Assembly (NCBI GenBank): GCA_020736575.1
Contig: JAGPYM010000028.1
Location: 434,001 to 498,000, forward strand
Reading direction: 5' to 3'
Length of the DNA: 64,000 nt
DNA from: Thelonectria olida
Taxonomy: Eukaryota > Ascomycota > Sordariomycetes > Hypocreales > Nectriaceae
The position numbers were made by a program, and so were the translations under genes. Every line of letters begins with the position of its first letter. Positions within the stretch are counted from its first letter, which is position 1. Below are positions 1 through 11,444 of this stretch, in pieces. A model generated the notes under the pieces. It was given only the letters and a program-made list of their open reading frames with translations, ran no database searches and was not told the origin of the DNA.

Positions 1-625
1 ATGCCTCTCGCCTTCAGCCTCTCGAGTAGACGCTCCTTGAACACTCCATTGTAAGCGCCTTTGACGTCGAAGCTGATCAGACTGAGCACCCTGCTGGCCC
101 TCCATGCCTTATAGATCTGCTCCTGCAACAACATCAGTGCCTGTTCGGCTGACCTTCGCTTCCTTGCCCCAAAGTGGTTTGCGGGTAGCAGTCCATAACT
201 CTCCACTACATAGGAGATCCGTTCTGCAACGACTGCTTCGAGTATCTTGCCTAGTGTTGACAGCAACGATATCGGTCTCCATGCCTTAGCCACTGTGTAG
301 TCTCCTTTGTCTGGCTTCTTCAGCGGGATGATCTTCGCGCTTCTCCATTGGTGAGGTACCACACCGTCCCTGAGGGACGTGTCGAAGAGGTGCAAAACGC
401 GGTATCTAACTACTGGCCAAAGTTGTTTCCACACCATTGCCGGCAGGCCATCCTCTCCAGGCGCTTTCCAGGGTTTCGCTACTAGCACTTTTTCTTCAAC
501 TTCCTCCATGGCGAGGTCCAACATGAGCACTTCCCTCCGTTGCGGTCGATCACCTTCATCTTCAATCCTGGCTGGCAACGGCGGGAAGAACGTGTTGTGG
601 ATGCGGCCTTTTCCCACCTTTGACC
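1..625 (-). mobile_element. Tad1-like LINE reverse transcriptase fragment
   Basis: On the minus strand an open frame runs off the left edge of the window and reads as the palm/fingers part of a non-LTR retrotransposon reverse transcriptase. Visible landmarks, in order, are KPWKAPGEDGLPAMVWK, HQWRSAKIIPLKKPDKGDY, WRPISLLSTLGKILE, NHFGARKRRSAEQAL and SLISFDVKGAYNGVFKERL. The last carries the FDVKGAYN motif, with the first catalytic Asp typical of Tad/I-clade elements. The 5' part of the ORF is missing: beyond about position 625 the similarity stops at a dispersed repeat. The YADD box would lie outside the window. This is a truncated copy; whether it is intact to the left cannot be seen. Confidence 0.85.
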
Positions 626-690
626 CCGACCTCCTTAGTCAGCCCGGCTAGACCTGCCCCTTCCGTCTGACACCAACGGTAGACTAGACT
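617..690 (+). repeat. Dispersed repeat family A, copy 1 (partial)
   Basis: The segment around CCTCCTTAGTCAGCCCGGCT and CCCCTTCCGTCTGACAC recurs, slightly diverged, near 6210-6262, 24040-24095 and (reverse strand) 1510-1570. It directly abuts the LINE fragment. The reverse complement begins with TGTCAGACGGAAG, which suggests an LTR end, but no target duplication was identified. Confidence 0.55.
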
Positions 691-1440
691 GTTCTAGGTT
701 TATGTTAGCAGAGAGATCAGGGCGTTAACGGTTCTGAGCAATAAACAAAGGTGTTGCGTCTGGTAATGTGCTCAAAGTAGATGAGTGTAACCAAGTTGTA
801 TTGAAAGCTAAAGAGCTGTGTTCTATCTAGGGTGCTAAATGAATGTGTTTATATACTAAGGGTGTTTTCCTTGGCTCACGGTTGAGGGCCGTGATCCTCG
901 TTCTGGATCACGATTGTGAGTGCGATCCAGGTGCCTGAATCACGATTGAGAAGGTGATTGGAAGGAAAAGTGGGGGCAGTTGGAGCGGGTTCCTGGCACG
1001 CGATGGGAGTGTTGTCGCGGGCTCGTGACAGTAGGGGTGTGCAGTGCTCTTTGAACCCTTATTTGAGCCCAGGCGTTTCCAATTCGTAACAAGCTCGAAT
1101 ATCACTGCGTCGGGCTAACGTTTGTGGGCTAGCAAGTACGCGCTAACTAACACCAACCTAGACAGTGACGTATTACTCTGGTAAGTGACGCCCACTGAAA
1201 CGGCGCTGGGGAAACAGGGCTGGCTTCGCTCAAGAACGCCACGACTCGTACGCCTTCGGCAGTTAATTCAGCACATGATATAGTTATACAACTTTCACAG
1301 ACATTGTAGTCAATGCTCCTTTTGCCAACTCCTCAAGATTTTTTTTGCAAACGTCGACAGATCTCCAGACCTAGAGAGTTACTTACTCACGGAAAACCAT
1401 TAGGTGGAAAGATCCCATGAGTATCCAACATGTTGCGCTT
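691..1440. other. Intergenic, no gene seen
   Basis: No coding similarity, tRNA or clear repeat recognised on either strand. Confidence 0.5.
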
Positions 1441-1715
1441 ACAGGCTTCAACCTGGTAGCAGCCGGAAGAAAATATCAAAATCCGAGGTGCCTCGTCTTG
1501 CCAACTAACGTTGCGGGCATAATAGTGTCGGACGGAGGAGGATGCTCTGGCCGACATGACTAAGAAAGCGGCAAAAAGCAGGAAACCCCGCTTCCACAAG
1601 AACACAAACATCACATCTCTCCCAGAAGAACTGGTCAATTGAATAACCTCTCTTCGAGGCACATATCATAGTATATTTCCTGTGAACATCTTATCGATTG
1701 AACCCCTCAGCTTGT
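1441..1715 (-). repeat. Dispersed repeat family A, copy 2 (longest)
   Basis: Reverse-complement copy of the family that also occurs at 6085-6262 and 39590-39740. Shared blocks include GGAAATATAC, then TGTGCCTCGAAGAGAGGTTA and TTCAATTGA-CAGTTCTTC, then GTGGAAGCGGGGTTT, then TTTCTTAGTCATGTCGGCC and the terminal CCGTCCGACACTATTAT. Length and lack of coding content fit a solo LTR or LTR remnant, but the superfamily cannot be assigned from this window. Confidence 0.6.
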
Positions 1716-2320
1716 GCCGCTAGTTTTATCCGTGCGAGTCTGACACTAAGAATGCCTTGCCGGACATATTATTTGAGTTTCGCATTTGGAAAGCGGAGCC
1801 GTATAATGCGAGGCGGAAAATATTACTGAAGCGAGCCTACTCTGAACATGGGGTGGTTGATGCTCTCGCTTAGTGCTCGTTTAATTCTCGTTCAACCTCG
1901 CTCAGCTTAGTATCCAGCCCAGCCTAATCGAGCATTGTCCAACACGGACGAACCCAGGATCCCTCGGCATCGTTTCAGGACGATCCTTGGCTAGACCGTG
2001 TGGAGACGCGGCTGATCATTGCACGTTTACGTCAAGCCTGTGGCTTCTCAGCCACAATAATTATCCAGTTTTGCATGCTTCTCCCGAGTCAGCTCCTCCA
2101 CTGCCATCTTCGTCCCTCGGGGTATCCGTAGACTTCCTTAATCCTGTGTTCATAAAAATCTTCAGCTACTCTTTCCTCTGGCTTCGAAGTCATCTCTTCG
2201 CTCATCACTTTTCGCACGGACTATTTGAGAACTACCCGTCATTTCAGCAGTCTGCCGCCGAAGGCACCAGAAGATAAAAGACATTTGATAAACATTTGGG
2301 AATACATCGAAAACAGAAAC
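1716..2320. other. Intergenic / upstream region of the glycosyltransferase
   Basis: No gene recognised. The last 200 bp or so presumably hold the promoter and 5' leader of the glycosyltransferase gene. No convincing TATA box was seen. A Ser/Leu-coding open frame at 1987-2277 has no family features. Confidence 0.4.
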
Positions 2321-5300
2321 ATGGATAACAAACGGCGAACAGTCCGCTACGAGCTGGCTGGAGACGACCGCTACGAGTGGGCTGGAGATGGCCAAAGCTA
2401 TCTTGCGCCTGTGTCTCCCAACACCATCCGGAGGGCAGCGAGCAGTGGCTGCCTTGGCGGGCAAACCTTCCAACATGAGCAGCTGAATCCCATTGGAGAT
2501 TCCGACACATCTCCGCCGCCCAGCGAACTGTGGGGAGGCGACACCAAAATCCGAGGTAAGGTTGAGACGTTCCCATCGGAGACAAAACCACTCGGGCAGG
2601 ACTGACAGCTAATCTTGGCATTCTTGCAGAGAATGATGGTCGCATTGACATTGACTGCGACTCCAAGATGGCGCGCGCGATCAGCTTCATGTACCGAGCA
2701 AGCAAAGGCGAGAAAACAGAGCATTCGCCTGCCCCAACGCCATCTCCCGGGCCGGCGCCGCCACCGTACGAGCGAGTACAAGGAGAACTGAGCCGCAGAG
2801 ACCCCATCAACCTCAACGTTGTAATACAAGTTGTGGGCAGTCGAGGAGACGTCCAGCCCTTCGTCGCACTAGGTACCGAGCTCAAAAGGCGCGGCCACCG
2901 CGTCCGGCTAGCGACCCACGATCTTTTCGAGAAGTTCGTCAGGGACGCGGGCTTAGAACATTATGGCGTAGGGGGTGACCCTGCCGCCTTGATGGCGTAC
3001 ATGGTCAAGAACCCGGGCCTCATTCCCAATATGAAGAGTTTGCAGGCGGGTGAGATCCGGCAAAAGCGCGAAATGGTTGAGGAAATGCTCGAGGGGTTTT
3101 GGGAGGCTTGCATAAAGCCAGATGCTATCACCGGCCAGCCCTTTGTGGCAGATGCAATCATCTCGAATCCCCCCGGCTTTGCCCATATTCACTGCGCCCA
3201 GGCGCTTGGCATCCCGGTACATCTAATGTTCACAATGCCTTGGACCAGTACGGAGGCTTTTCCCCATCCGCTGGCCAACCTGAAAAACGTCGGTAGTGAT
3301 CATACTCTGGCCAACTATATTTCCTACGGCGTGGTCGAGCACCTAACATGGCAGGGGTATGCTGCAGAAGTTACCCCGTTTTCTTGCCCTTGCCAATGGA
3401 TTCTTGACTGACACAGATGTGTAGACTAGGCGACGTGGTAAACAAGTGGCGAGGCAGGCTTGACTTGGAGAATGTGGCTATGTTTGATGGCCCTATGCTG
3501 GCGGAAGCATTGAAGATTCCTTTTACGTACTGTTGGTCTCCTGCTCTCGTGCCCAAGCCCAGAGACTGGGGATCGCATATTGGTAAGATTTGAATTCTCA
3601 AGAAGCCAGGAACACCCGCTGATTCAAGAATTACTGCCAGACGTCTGTGGCTTCTTCTTCCGTGATTCGCCTCTGTATTCCCCCCCAGAAGATTTAGCCC
3701 AGTTTCTAGCCGCAGGACCTCCACCAGTTTACATTGGCTTCGGTAGTATTGTGTTGGACGATCCCGAGCGTGTGGTCAACACGATCCTCAGCGCTGTACA
3801 TGCAGCGGGGATTCGGGCTATCATTTCAAAGGGCTGGTCTGACTTGGGCGGCTCGGAGAGCGAATCTATCTATTGGATCGGCGACTGCCCACATGAATGG
3901 CTGTTCCAGCATGTGGCAGCTGTGGTACATCACGGAGGAGCTGGCACCACAGCTTGCGGATTGAGGAACGGAAAGCCTACATCCATTGTTCCTTTCTTTG
4001 GAGAGTGAGTGACTTCTATGAGGCCCCGTCACTTATGAACACGTGGAAGGAAGGGTATCCGAGCTAACAATCGAATGACTTCACAGCCAGCCATTCTGGG
4101 GTGACATGGTCGCGGACTCAGGCGCGGGCCCGAGACCCATTCCTCACAGACAGCTTACCTCGGAGAACCTCACGGCCGCTATCAAATACTGCCTCTCCCA
4201 ACAAGCAGTCGCCGCAGCACAAGGAATCGCCGTGCAGATGGAGGCCGAAGAGGGCGTCAAAGCCGCCGTGGACTCGTGGTGGAAACAGCTACCCCTGCAG
4301 CGCATGCAGTGCGATTTAATTCCGAGCCAGCCTGCCGCATGGACTTACAACAAGTCCAAAAAACCTATGAAGTTGTCAAAGGCGGCTGCTGAAATCCTGT
4401 TGTCCCATGACGCGGTGCAAATGAAACACCTCTCGATGTTCGTTCCCTTTTTGCTTTCCAACATGACTTTGTCGAAATGCTCCTAGACGAGAAGAGAAAC
4501 TGGATGGCTGACACAATGCGAGGAACAGGTATCAGAGCAACCCCATCACGACCGATGTTACCCGCTGGGATCCCATCTCTGGAGGCGCATCCGCCGTCAT
4601 GGCCACAGCAGTCGACATGACAGGATCCATCACAGGCATGGTGACGAAACCAATTGAAGAGTACCACGACGAGAAACGCCGTCGTGCTCGGGAGCTGAAA
4701 AAGCAGCAGCGGGACAGCGGGAGCGGCGATGTCTCGCACGACGGTTCCTTTGATGACCGGATCTCCATGGCCTCAAATGGCAGCGGCAAGAGTACGAGAA
4801 AGAAACAACCCTCGATGGCGGGAAAGGTAGCCGGCGCATCAGCGAAGAGTATTGGGCTCATCGGGCCAACTGCTGCGAAAGGCATGTTAGTCGACTTCCC
4901 GCTCGCCATCACGGAAGGCCTGAGAGCAGTCCCGAAGCATTTTGGCACCGAGGTCCGCAGCCACGGCCCGGTCACCGATGCCAAGAGTGGCGCCGTCGTG
5001 GCGGGTAAGACTTTTGCGTGGGGGTTCGTCGATGGCCTGAGTGACTTGGTGATGGAGCCGGTTAGGGGGGCTCGCGATGAGGGCGCTCTTGGGGCCTTTA
5101 GGGGGGTTGGGAAAGGGGCCGCGAGTTTGGCGGCCAAGAGCGGCGCGGGAATGTTCGGGTTGTTCGCCTACCCGAGCGCTGGTATCGCAAAGAGCTTGAG
5201 GTCTGCGGTGCACAGCGGAACGAGGAAAGCCATAGCCAAGGCGAGGCATGGAGAAGGGCAGTGGCTGGTTAATTGTGACGCGGCTTTGGATGTGGATTCT

Positions 5301-5345
5301 GGGGAGATTCTTGCCTCATTCAACCGACTCCGGAGCCTCAAATAG
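2321..5345 (+). CDS. Sterol glucosyltransferase-like GT28/GT1 family protein
   Basis: Predicted to transfer glucose from UDP-glucose to a sterol or other lipid acceptor in the cytosol or at membranes. Model: exons 2321-2555, 2630-3356, 3425-3582, 3641-4004, 4087-4437, 4529-5345 (883 aa). The GT28 N-terminal domain starts near residue 142 ([19 protein letters not shown]). The C-terminal UDP-sugar site is near residues 470-490 ([14 protein letters not shown], joined across intron 4 to FFGDQPFWG). A conserved fungal tail follows ([35 protein letters not shown]). The first 90 residues look disordered. The PH and GRAM domains of the yeast Atg26/Ugt51 type are absent, as in many fungal paralogues. 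The fifth intron uses a weak GTTCGT donor and is the least certain junction. The acceptor substrate is unknown. Confidence 0.88.
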
Positions 5346-5694
5346 ATCCATATTACCCATAGAGAAGGTAGATAGACTGTTAGCGACTACATGTCGGAGA
5401 CGACGACGATGGGTTATCATCAAAATGAACTTGTCGCGAACTTACACGGTCACGCTCTCGTTTATCCTGTTGCTGAGTCTTACAGAGTCCCTCCCTCGGT
5501 CCGCATACAATCCAAAACAATAGAACCCGAAGAGCAAGCTCGAATTGCAGAAAAAAAGATGTGGGATAGTTTATGGGATGGTTGACCCCCAAAAACATCG
5601 TCCAGTCTCCCAATTTCACACTCTCGCAAAGAAAATCCAGCTACACACATCTTGCTAGAGAATCCCTAGCAATTACGCCGCAAGGACAGAAAGA
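5346..5694. other. Intergenic, no gene seen
   Basis: Downstream flank of the glycosyltransferase gene. A 64-codon open frame starting at 5391 has no recognisable family features and was not annotated. Confidence 0.4.
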
Positions 5695-6060
5695 ATGGCG
5701 TCCTCGACAACCGAGGCCCTAGGGGCTGTATTCGGCTTCAAACTTTACCGGTATTCGCCTGCGGATAGCAGCAACTGCAGCGGCGTAGGAAGCATGCCTT
5801 CAACGTTCTATTCTAGTCTTAGGCAACGCCGCGACAAGGTCCAGGTCTTACAAGATTGCATCTCCATATTGCACTCTTCCACCATGCCCAGACCACTATG
5901 TTAGCCTGCCTATTACGGACATCCTTTTCGACAATATCCGTATTGGCTCGTAATCTGTCTAATGACACCATTTCTCATGGATGCGCTATTCGCTCCCGCT
6001 ATTCTACATCGAGCCAGACTCGTTCTGTCGGATCCGTCGGCTAAAACAACAGTCCGAAGT
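5695..6060 (+). pseudogene. RTA1-like lipid-translocating exporter, truncated relic
   Basis: The start MASSTTEALGAVFGFKLYRY matches the N-terminus of fungal RTA1-domain seven-helix membrane proteins. A later stretch in another frame (YPYWLVICLMTPFLMDALF, then APAILHRARLVL) resembles a hydrophobic helix of the same kind. The two parts are out of frame, and the expected seven membrane segments cannot be assembled in about 360 bp. The copy therefore looks frameshifted, with most of the gene lost. It ends close to a dispersed-repeat copy. The assignment rests mainly on the N-terminus. Confidence 0.45.
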
Positions 6061-6084
6061 GACGGGTTCAATAGTTATAGAATT

Positions 6085-6262
6085 CACAGGGAAATATGAT
6101 AAAGTTGACCTCAAATTGAGGCTATTCAATTGATCAGTTCAATGATGATGTTCTGATGATCTTCTCCGGTGAACCTGATGATTTGGGCAGCGGGGTTTTT
6201 CTTCCGTTGACCCTGACCTCCTTAGTCATCCCGGCTGGACCTGCCTCTTCCGTCTGACACAA
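6085..6262 (+). repeat. Dispersed repeat family A, copy 3
   Basis: Shares GGGAAATAT, the CTATTCAATTGATCAGTTC block, GCGGGGTTT, CTCCTTAGTCATCCCGGCTG and CTTCCGTCTGACAC with the copies near 620, 1510-1700, 24040 and 39640, in the same order. Probable LTR-derived remnant. Confidence 0.6.
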
Positions 6263-7163
6263 CAAAAGATGTGTGCTATAGCCAATCACGGTAACTACGA
6301 TAACTGTAACGGGCTGAGTGTCACGGCCTGGTCCACTGTGCAGGGCTTAAAAGAGCTGTTGTGTGCCACTGTAATTGCAACCAATGCGATTATTGACCAA
6401 TCTTTTGCCCTATGGTACAGCGGTCTAGCACAACTGTTACACTGAGCCCGTTGGAGAGTCTCGGCTTGCACTCTCGACTAACTGAAAGACCCACAGAAGC
6501 TCGAGAGCTAAGAAGCTCCTCTCGCTTCCCTTTTTTACTTTCCATGCCTTTTCTCCTTAGCTTTAGGATACTCGTTAGAGTCGCCCGGCTAGTTGTCAAT
6601 ATACTCAGTTGGACCGTTACAATTACTGCTTGATCATTTGCCATAGCGGTAACTGGTCTGTTGCACAAGGTTATAATTGTGAAGGGTTACTAATAGTGTG
6701 AATTACAGCTATATAGTCCTCGTGCATTTACATACAAGATGAGGCCAAAAGAAAGAAAGAAACAAAGGACAGCTAATCCTCTAACAAAATAGACTGAATG
6801 GTGCTCGAGCAACAGTGCTTGGACCAGCAGGCGGACAAGGGAGCGCCTTGTCCAACAGGGCATAGCCCGTTACATTAACCCAATTGTAAACTTTTAGCTA
6901 TTTAGGCTTAGTTTTCATTTTTCGTAATCCTTTTTAAAAGCGCGATACGTGGTGTAAAATGCGATTTTGCACATACTTGTTTGGTGCACAAGCTTATCAC
7001 ATACATTATAACTAAAGCAAAAATAGAAATCTATAAAGGTAAGAATAAAAATACTATATCGTAGCAATGCATACTATAATATATAATAGAGTCGAGATAC
7101 ATGACTGTGCGAAGCTAGCGATAACTGCGGGCTACCTTTATAAAGATTTCCTAACTTTGTCGA
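6263..7163. other. AT-rich intergenic DNA
   Basis: No coding similarity recognised. Base composition becomes markedly AT-rich from about 6880 to 7130, as in repeat-decayed fungal compartments. Confidence 0.45.
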
Positions 7164-7599
7164 TTACTGGAAACACTCGTCGAACCTGCCTGGGAATGCG
7201 TCGCCAGACTGGCCAGAGGATATGCATGCCCCAGTGTTTATACAGTTTCCAGCCCCATTGGCGCATGAAGCACCAACGTTTACCCTGCCCTGTTCCCGGG
7301 GGGGGGCTTGATTAGTAGCTTGATTAGCAGCTTCACCGAGGCATTCGGCGAACCTGCCGGGAAATACATCGCCGGACTGGTCAAAAGATTGGCATGCCCC
7401 CGAGGCTATACATTCGCCTTGGCCGTTGTTGCAAGACGCTCCAACGTTTCCCCGGCGCTCATGCACCATCGGACCTTTATTGTGAAAGCAAGTTAGCATT
7501 CTAGACCTTTTAAATGGAAGTATATGTTGGGAACGAACCGGCCAGGGCCTGGCTGGCCATGATGCCGAAGACAAGTATAGGAACGGATGAGAAATGCAT
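7164..7599 (-). CDS. Small secreted cysteine-rich protein with two internal repeats
   Basis: Two-exon minus-strand gene: exon 1 7599-7539, exon 2 7474-7164, 123 aa. The 64-nt intron has a GTTCGT donor, a GCTAAC branch-like box and an AAG acceptor. Exon 1 encodes a clear signal peptide (MHFSSVPILVFGIMASQALA). The mature part has two tandem units of about 40 residues, GNVGASCNNGQGEC onward and VNVGASCANGAGNC onward. Both have spacing C-x6-C-x5-C-x16-C and the motif QSGD(V/A)FPGRF(A/D)EC. The units are joined by a Gln/Asn/Pro-rich linker. I do not recognise the family. Small size, secretion, even cysteine number and an AT-rich gene-poor setting are typical of candidate effectors, but that role is inference only. 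Confidence 0.72.
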
Positions 7600-8663
7600 T
7601 TTCGGTTATCGGGGTAGTTGCGTAGGCAAGGATGTAAGATGAATTAGGATCGTAGGGATGAGGGTATAGGATGAGAGCAAATGAAGACAGTGCCGTGCCA
7701 GACGAGCTACAGAAGGGATAAGGAACTGGAATTTTAATGAACTATGGAATACCTTGAAGGTTATATAGTTATCTTTTCATTATCCTAACACTCTCCTGGT
7801 TCTGGCTTGCTTCAGGTGCGCATAGCCAGTGTCAGGCTGACACAGGACGGCTGTTCCAAAACAATGGTAGCACTCTAGATTACTTCTTGGTTCTCATCGT
7901 TCATCCCAGGCCCTCGACAACTACAAGAAAGTGTGACATTCTCAACAGGAGCTTTGTCTCAGTTATGACTGCGCGAAACAATGCCAAAACCGATGGCTAG
8001 GCCTTATCAATGCCCGCTAAGATGACCGCTCCTGGAGATACTCGATCGACAGCCTCAGCCACGATTGGGCGGTCAAGTTGGTTATACGAAATCGAGAAGT
8101 AACTCGGTCAAAACCTAAAGTGGCCTTGCCCTGACACAACTTGCTGTCTCAGTGGGCTGGAATTTATTTGCGGGGCTACATTGCCTCTAATACCCCTAGA
8201 ACTGTAGCTGAAACGAGCCATCCAAGCTCCGTGTGGAAGGTTCCGTCCCATGGCTTCCGTTGTCTTTGCTTCCCCGACGGTCTCGTGGCTCAGCAATTAC
8301 ATCCTCTACTTGCAGCGGCGATGCTATCACGCCTCTTGTTGCCTATACAGTCCCTCTTTACTGTCTTTGGACAGAAGCATGAGGCCGTAGAGTGACGCGC
8401 GCCGCGACAGCTACGAGTACAAGCTGTCTGGGTCGCAGTGACTCTGGTCAGGAAGGACCCAAATGAGGGTTCCTCGATGACGATTTCTAAAAAGGTTATC
8501 CATCCACCTTCCATCGGCATACTTTAGTTCCCTTCCAATAGTCTGTCAAATTGCCCTGTTTTCCCACACAGCACCACGACAACGCACGGAATAAGTGTGC
8601 ATATTTCTCACGCAAAAGTCACATAATAAAGGAAGTATATATATTTTGAATCGTCAGAAGCCA
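7600..8663. other. Intergenic, no gene seen
   Basis: Upstream flank of the secreted-protein gene and beyond. Only short open frames without family features on either strand. Confidence 0.4.
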
Positions 8664-9012
8664 GGGATCAATATCTGGTATACCAACCCCGGGCCCGGCG
8701 AGAAGCCTTCACCCAACGGGGCACTGATTCCAATAAGGACCGAATCTTATCCTGTGGGAGGGCTGCCCACGCTTTCTGCAAGCATTCTTTGAAGTCTTCG
8801 ATATCCAGCTTTTTTTGTGTAGATTTGAGAGCTGAGGGAACATTCTCTAAAGTGTCCTCTTCAGCATATTCCAACGCGTTCAATGGGGTTGAGATTCGGG
8901 CCGTGACTCGGCCAGTCAATAAGTGAAATAGCGTTCTGGGCGAGGAACGCCTCTGCGACCGCAGAACGATGGATTGAAGCATTGTCTTGCTGAAAATGAC
9001 TGGTACGCGCAA
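8664..9012 (-). mobile_element. Tc1/mariner transposase C-terminal relic
   Basis: Minus-strand translation shows the end of a Tc1-type DDE transposase: QQDNASIHRSAVAEAFLAQ, then DWPSHGPNLNPIE, then a tail with KKLDIEDFKECLQKAWAALP and RARGWYTRY. The second catalytic Asp (QQDN) and the Glu (NPIE) are separated by 34 residues, the DD34E spacing of Tc1. The frame shifts shortly after NPIER, and the N-terminal helix-turn-helix domain is absent. Non-autonomous remnant, different from the element at 20.4-21.8 kb. Confidence 0.75.
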
Positions 9013-11277
9013 AATTCATTCCGGTTCTAAGTCGGGCAAGGGAAATGTCGGATCTTTTGCCTTGGACGTCAGCTCAAAAGGATCGGACTAGGCTAGGGGT
9101 TTGGCATCCTCTAGGTTACTCCGGAGCAGTAAGCACCCTATTCGGCGACAGCATATACGGGCTCCGGATCTCCTTGTCCTCAGTCTGTCCAGGTGTGATA
9201 CAAAGCCGTCCGCCCAGGCAAGAGGATCTAAGCCGATCTCGAGTCGCCAGGTCGCGCTTCGTATCGCTTTCGCCCATCTTGAGCCGCTACAGGGTTCCTC
9301 ATCCGCCGTCTTAGCGAGAGAGGGGGGAGGTGGCCAAGGTGCCTAAAACTAGTGTACTAATCGCCATGCAGTTGTGTTGCCCGGTCCGTTCCTCGTATTT
9401 CGTTCCTCGTATTTCGTTCCTCTTGACTCGCTCGCTTGCTCGCTTAACTTGGGTCTCCATCGCTCATCGCTCTGCCCGACGCCTACCGTACCAGAAGTCA
9501 AGAACAAGATGCGCTGAGTGTCAGAGGTAGCGAATAAAGGCATGGGTGGCATCTTCCCTTCCCCCTTCATTTCCCCCCTTTTCCTTGCCACCTCAGCTCC
9601 AGGGGCAATTATTTTGCGTGGTCTAGTAGTCACATGCACGTCTTGTACGACATAGTATTCTATGTGTGCATCTATCTGCATAGACGTGGCGGTCTGCCAG
9701 ACACCGAGCAGCCGCCGCTCTGCTGTTCAGGCCAAGGTGTTAAGCCCTAAGCTAACGGGAGTGTCAGTTCGTCATTTGCCTCTCCCATCTCGATGGCACC
9801 AGGAATCGAGACAGATTTGCTGTCGAAGTGCTACACAATTGATAACTTAACTCTGCGCCACCACTGGACACCATCAATGAGCCTAAGCGCCGCCAAACCC
9901 CTTGCCCTCCGGAACAACCTCCCGTCCTTGTTTACGGCCTCCCACTGCCTGTAGATTGCCTGGGGTAATCCGTACTTATAACATGCCGAAAACTTCACAA
10001 ACCGCTTCTATGCAAACATCTCATTACATGGCCTCAATGCCCTACTTTTATATTATTCCATGTATTCGACCCTTTTCTAGACGCTCTTCTAGAATGTACT
10101 CGAGCTTATCTCAACCCTGAATCTTATACATGCTCTAATATCCATCTCATTCTGCTAATATATCCTTAAAATCACGTACTTCTCGGGGCTTGTGCATTAC
10201 CTGTAACGTCCTCTCTGCTTTGACTTGTCGGATTATCTGCTGGCTCCTCTATTAATCCGCCTTGGCTGTCTTCTCTCCTTACTTCTATTTTATCCATCTT
10301 TCTCGTTATTGTGAAACTCAAACCCGTTAACCTCGTCCAACTCCTGTATATCCCTCTCGGCCTATCGCTGATGACATGCATTATACATCTCTCCTCTCTC
10401 TCTACGTACCCGAATCGTGCTATACTACCATCCATCTCCCGATCCAATATCTCTCGCCAATGACACTTTCCCTCCGTACACTCTATCACATCTTCACCCC
10501 ATGCCCACTGCTGCTCCTCCTGTGCTTTACCTGGCTGCCGCTGCTGCTATTGTGCTATTCTTGTTATTGCCGTCGCCGCTGCCGTTATTATCTTGGTCGG
10601 GCGCGGCTCGCCGCAATGACACCCCCACTGTTACTCACTATTTACGCACCTTTACAGGGCGCCTAACAGACTTAACAACCATTCTCCAGTGTATGTACGA
10701 AAGCTGCATTGAGTTCATCCCATTATATCGGACTCTGCACCCTGGACGCACCAAACTCACACTATTGTAAGGGGTATGCATCATTTATTCTAAAATAAAT
10801 CAACAGTCACCGTCACGAGCATTGGACTCATGTCCACCGTCTAGTCTCTGTGATCCACCCTCGCCAGGCTCAAGGCCCGATCCCTGTTAATCGGGACTCA
10901 ATTTCGGATCCAATGGCCGAGAAAGCTCGTGAGATCCCCGCAACTGTGTCTGAACCCTTGTTAATTCCTCGTTCGGTCGAACCCAAGCATCCCCGACCCG
11001 GGAGACCAGTAAACCCTCCTATTAGCGGATGATCTCAGGCCGTAACCAAGCTTTCTGCCATCTGGTCATTCTTTGTATTGCATAGCACGATCAGTAGCTC
11101 TTGTTGTGCCCTGTCATGATCCATGGGCTGCCTCGTAGGCTTAGGTACCCGTAATAAACCATGTTCTTCGGTGTGGACATACCACAAGGTGATTGGTCAC
11201 AATTGGCTATGTAACGTTATGTAGGAGATAATGGGCTAGGTTCTAACCGTTCTGGGCCCTCCTCCTCCTGGGATGCG
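9013..11277. other. Long intergenic stretch, no gene supported
   Basis: No protein family recognised on either strand. The part from 9870 to 10800 is strongly pyrimidine-rich on the plus strand (many CTCTC and CCTCC runs), which creates long low-complexity open frames without family features. The last few hundred bases presumably contain the upstream regulatory region of the cellulase gene. Confidence 0.4.
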
Positions 11278-11285
11278 TATATAAG
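11278..11285 (+). promoter_or_regulatory. TATA box of the GH45 cellulase gene
   Basis: TATATAAG, 160 bp upstream of the ATG, followed by a pyrimidine-rich leader (TTCTTTCTCTTCTTGG) as is usual for highly expressed fungal secreted-enzyme genes. Confidence 0.6.
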
Positions 11286-11444
11286 ATGGCAGCTAGCGTC
11301 CTATGGATCATCCAACCTGAGCACTCCAGCACTTCTTCAGTCTCTGCGTGTTTCTTACATTCTATACACTCCTTTCTTTCTCTTCTTGGTCACTCTTTCT
11401 ACTATTTCAACTAGCTAGTTCCTCATTAACCGCTTTGTGAAACC

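Noticed and set aside
1780..1915. Possible second dispersed repeat shared with 40470-40610 (GCTCGTTT-ATTC, TTCAACCTCGCTCAGCTT-like words)
   Set aside because: Similarity is short and interrupted; could not be separated from chance or simple TCG-rich words without an alignment.
5391..5585. 64-codon open frame after the glycosyltransferase
   Set aside because: No homologous features, no promoter or intron context; expected by chance.
10376..10770. Leu/Pro-rich open frames that look membrane-like
   Set aside because: Arise from a pyrimidine-rich tract; low complexity and no family features.
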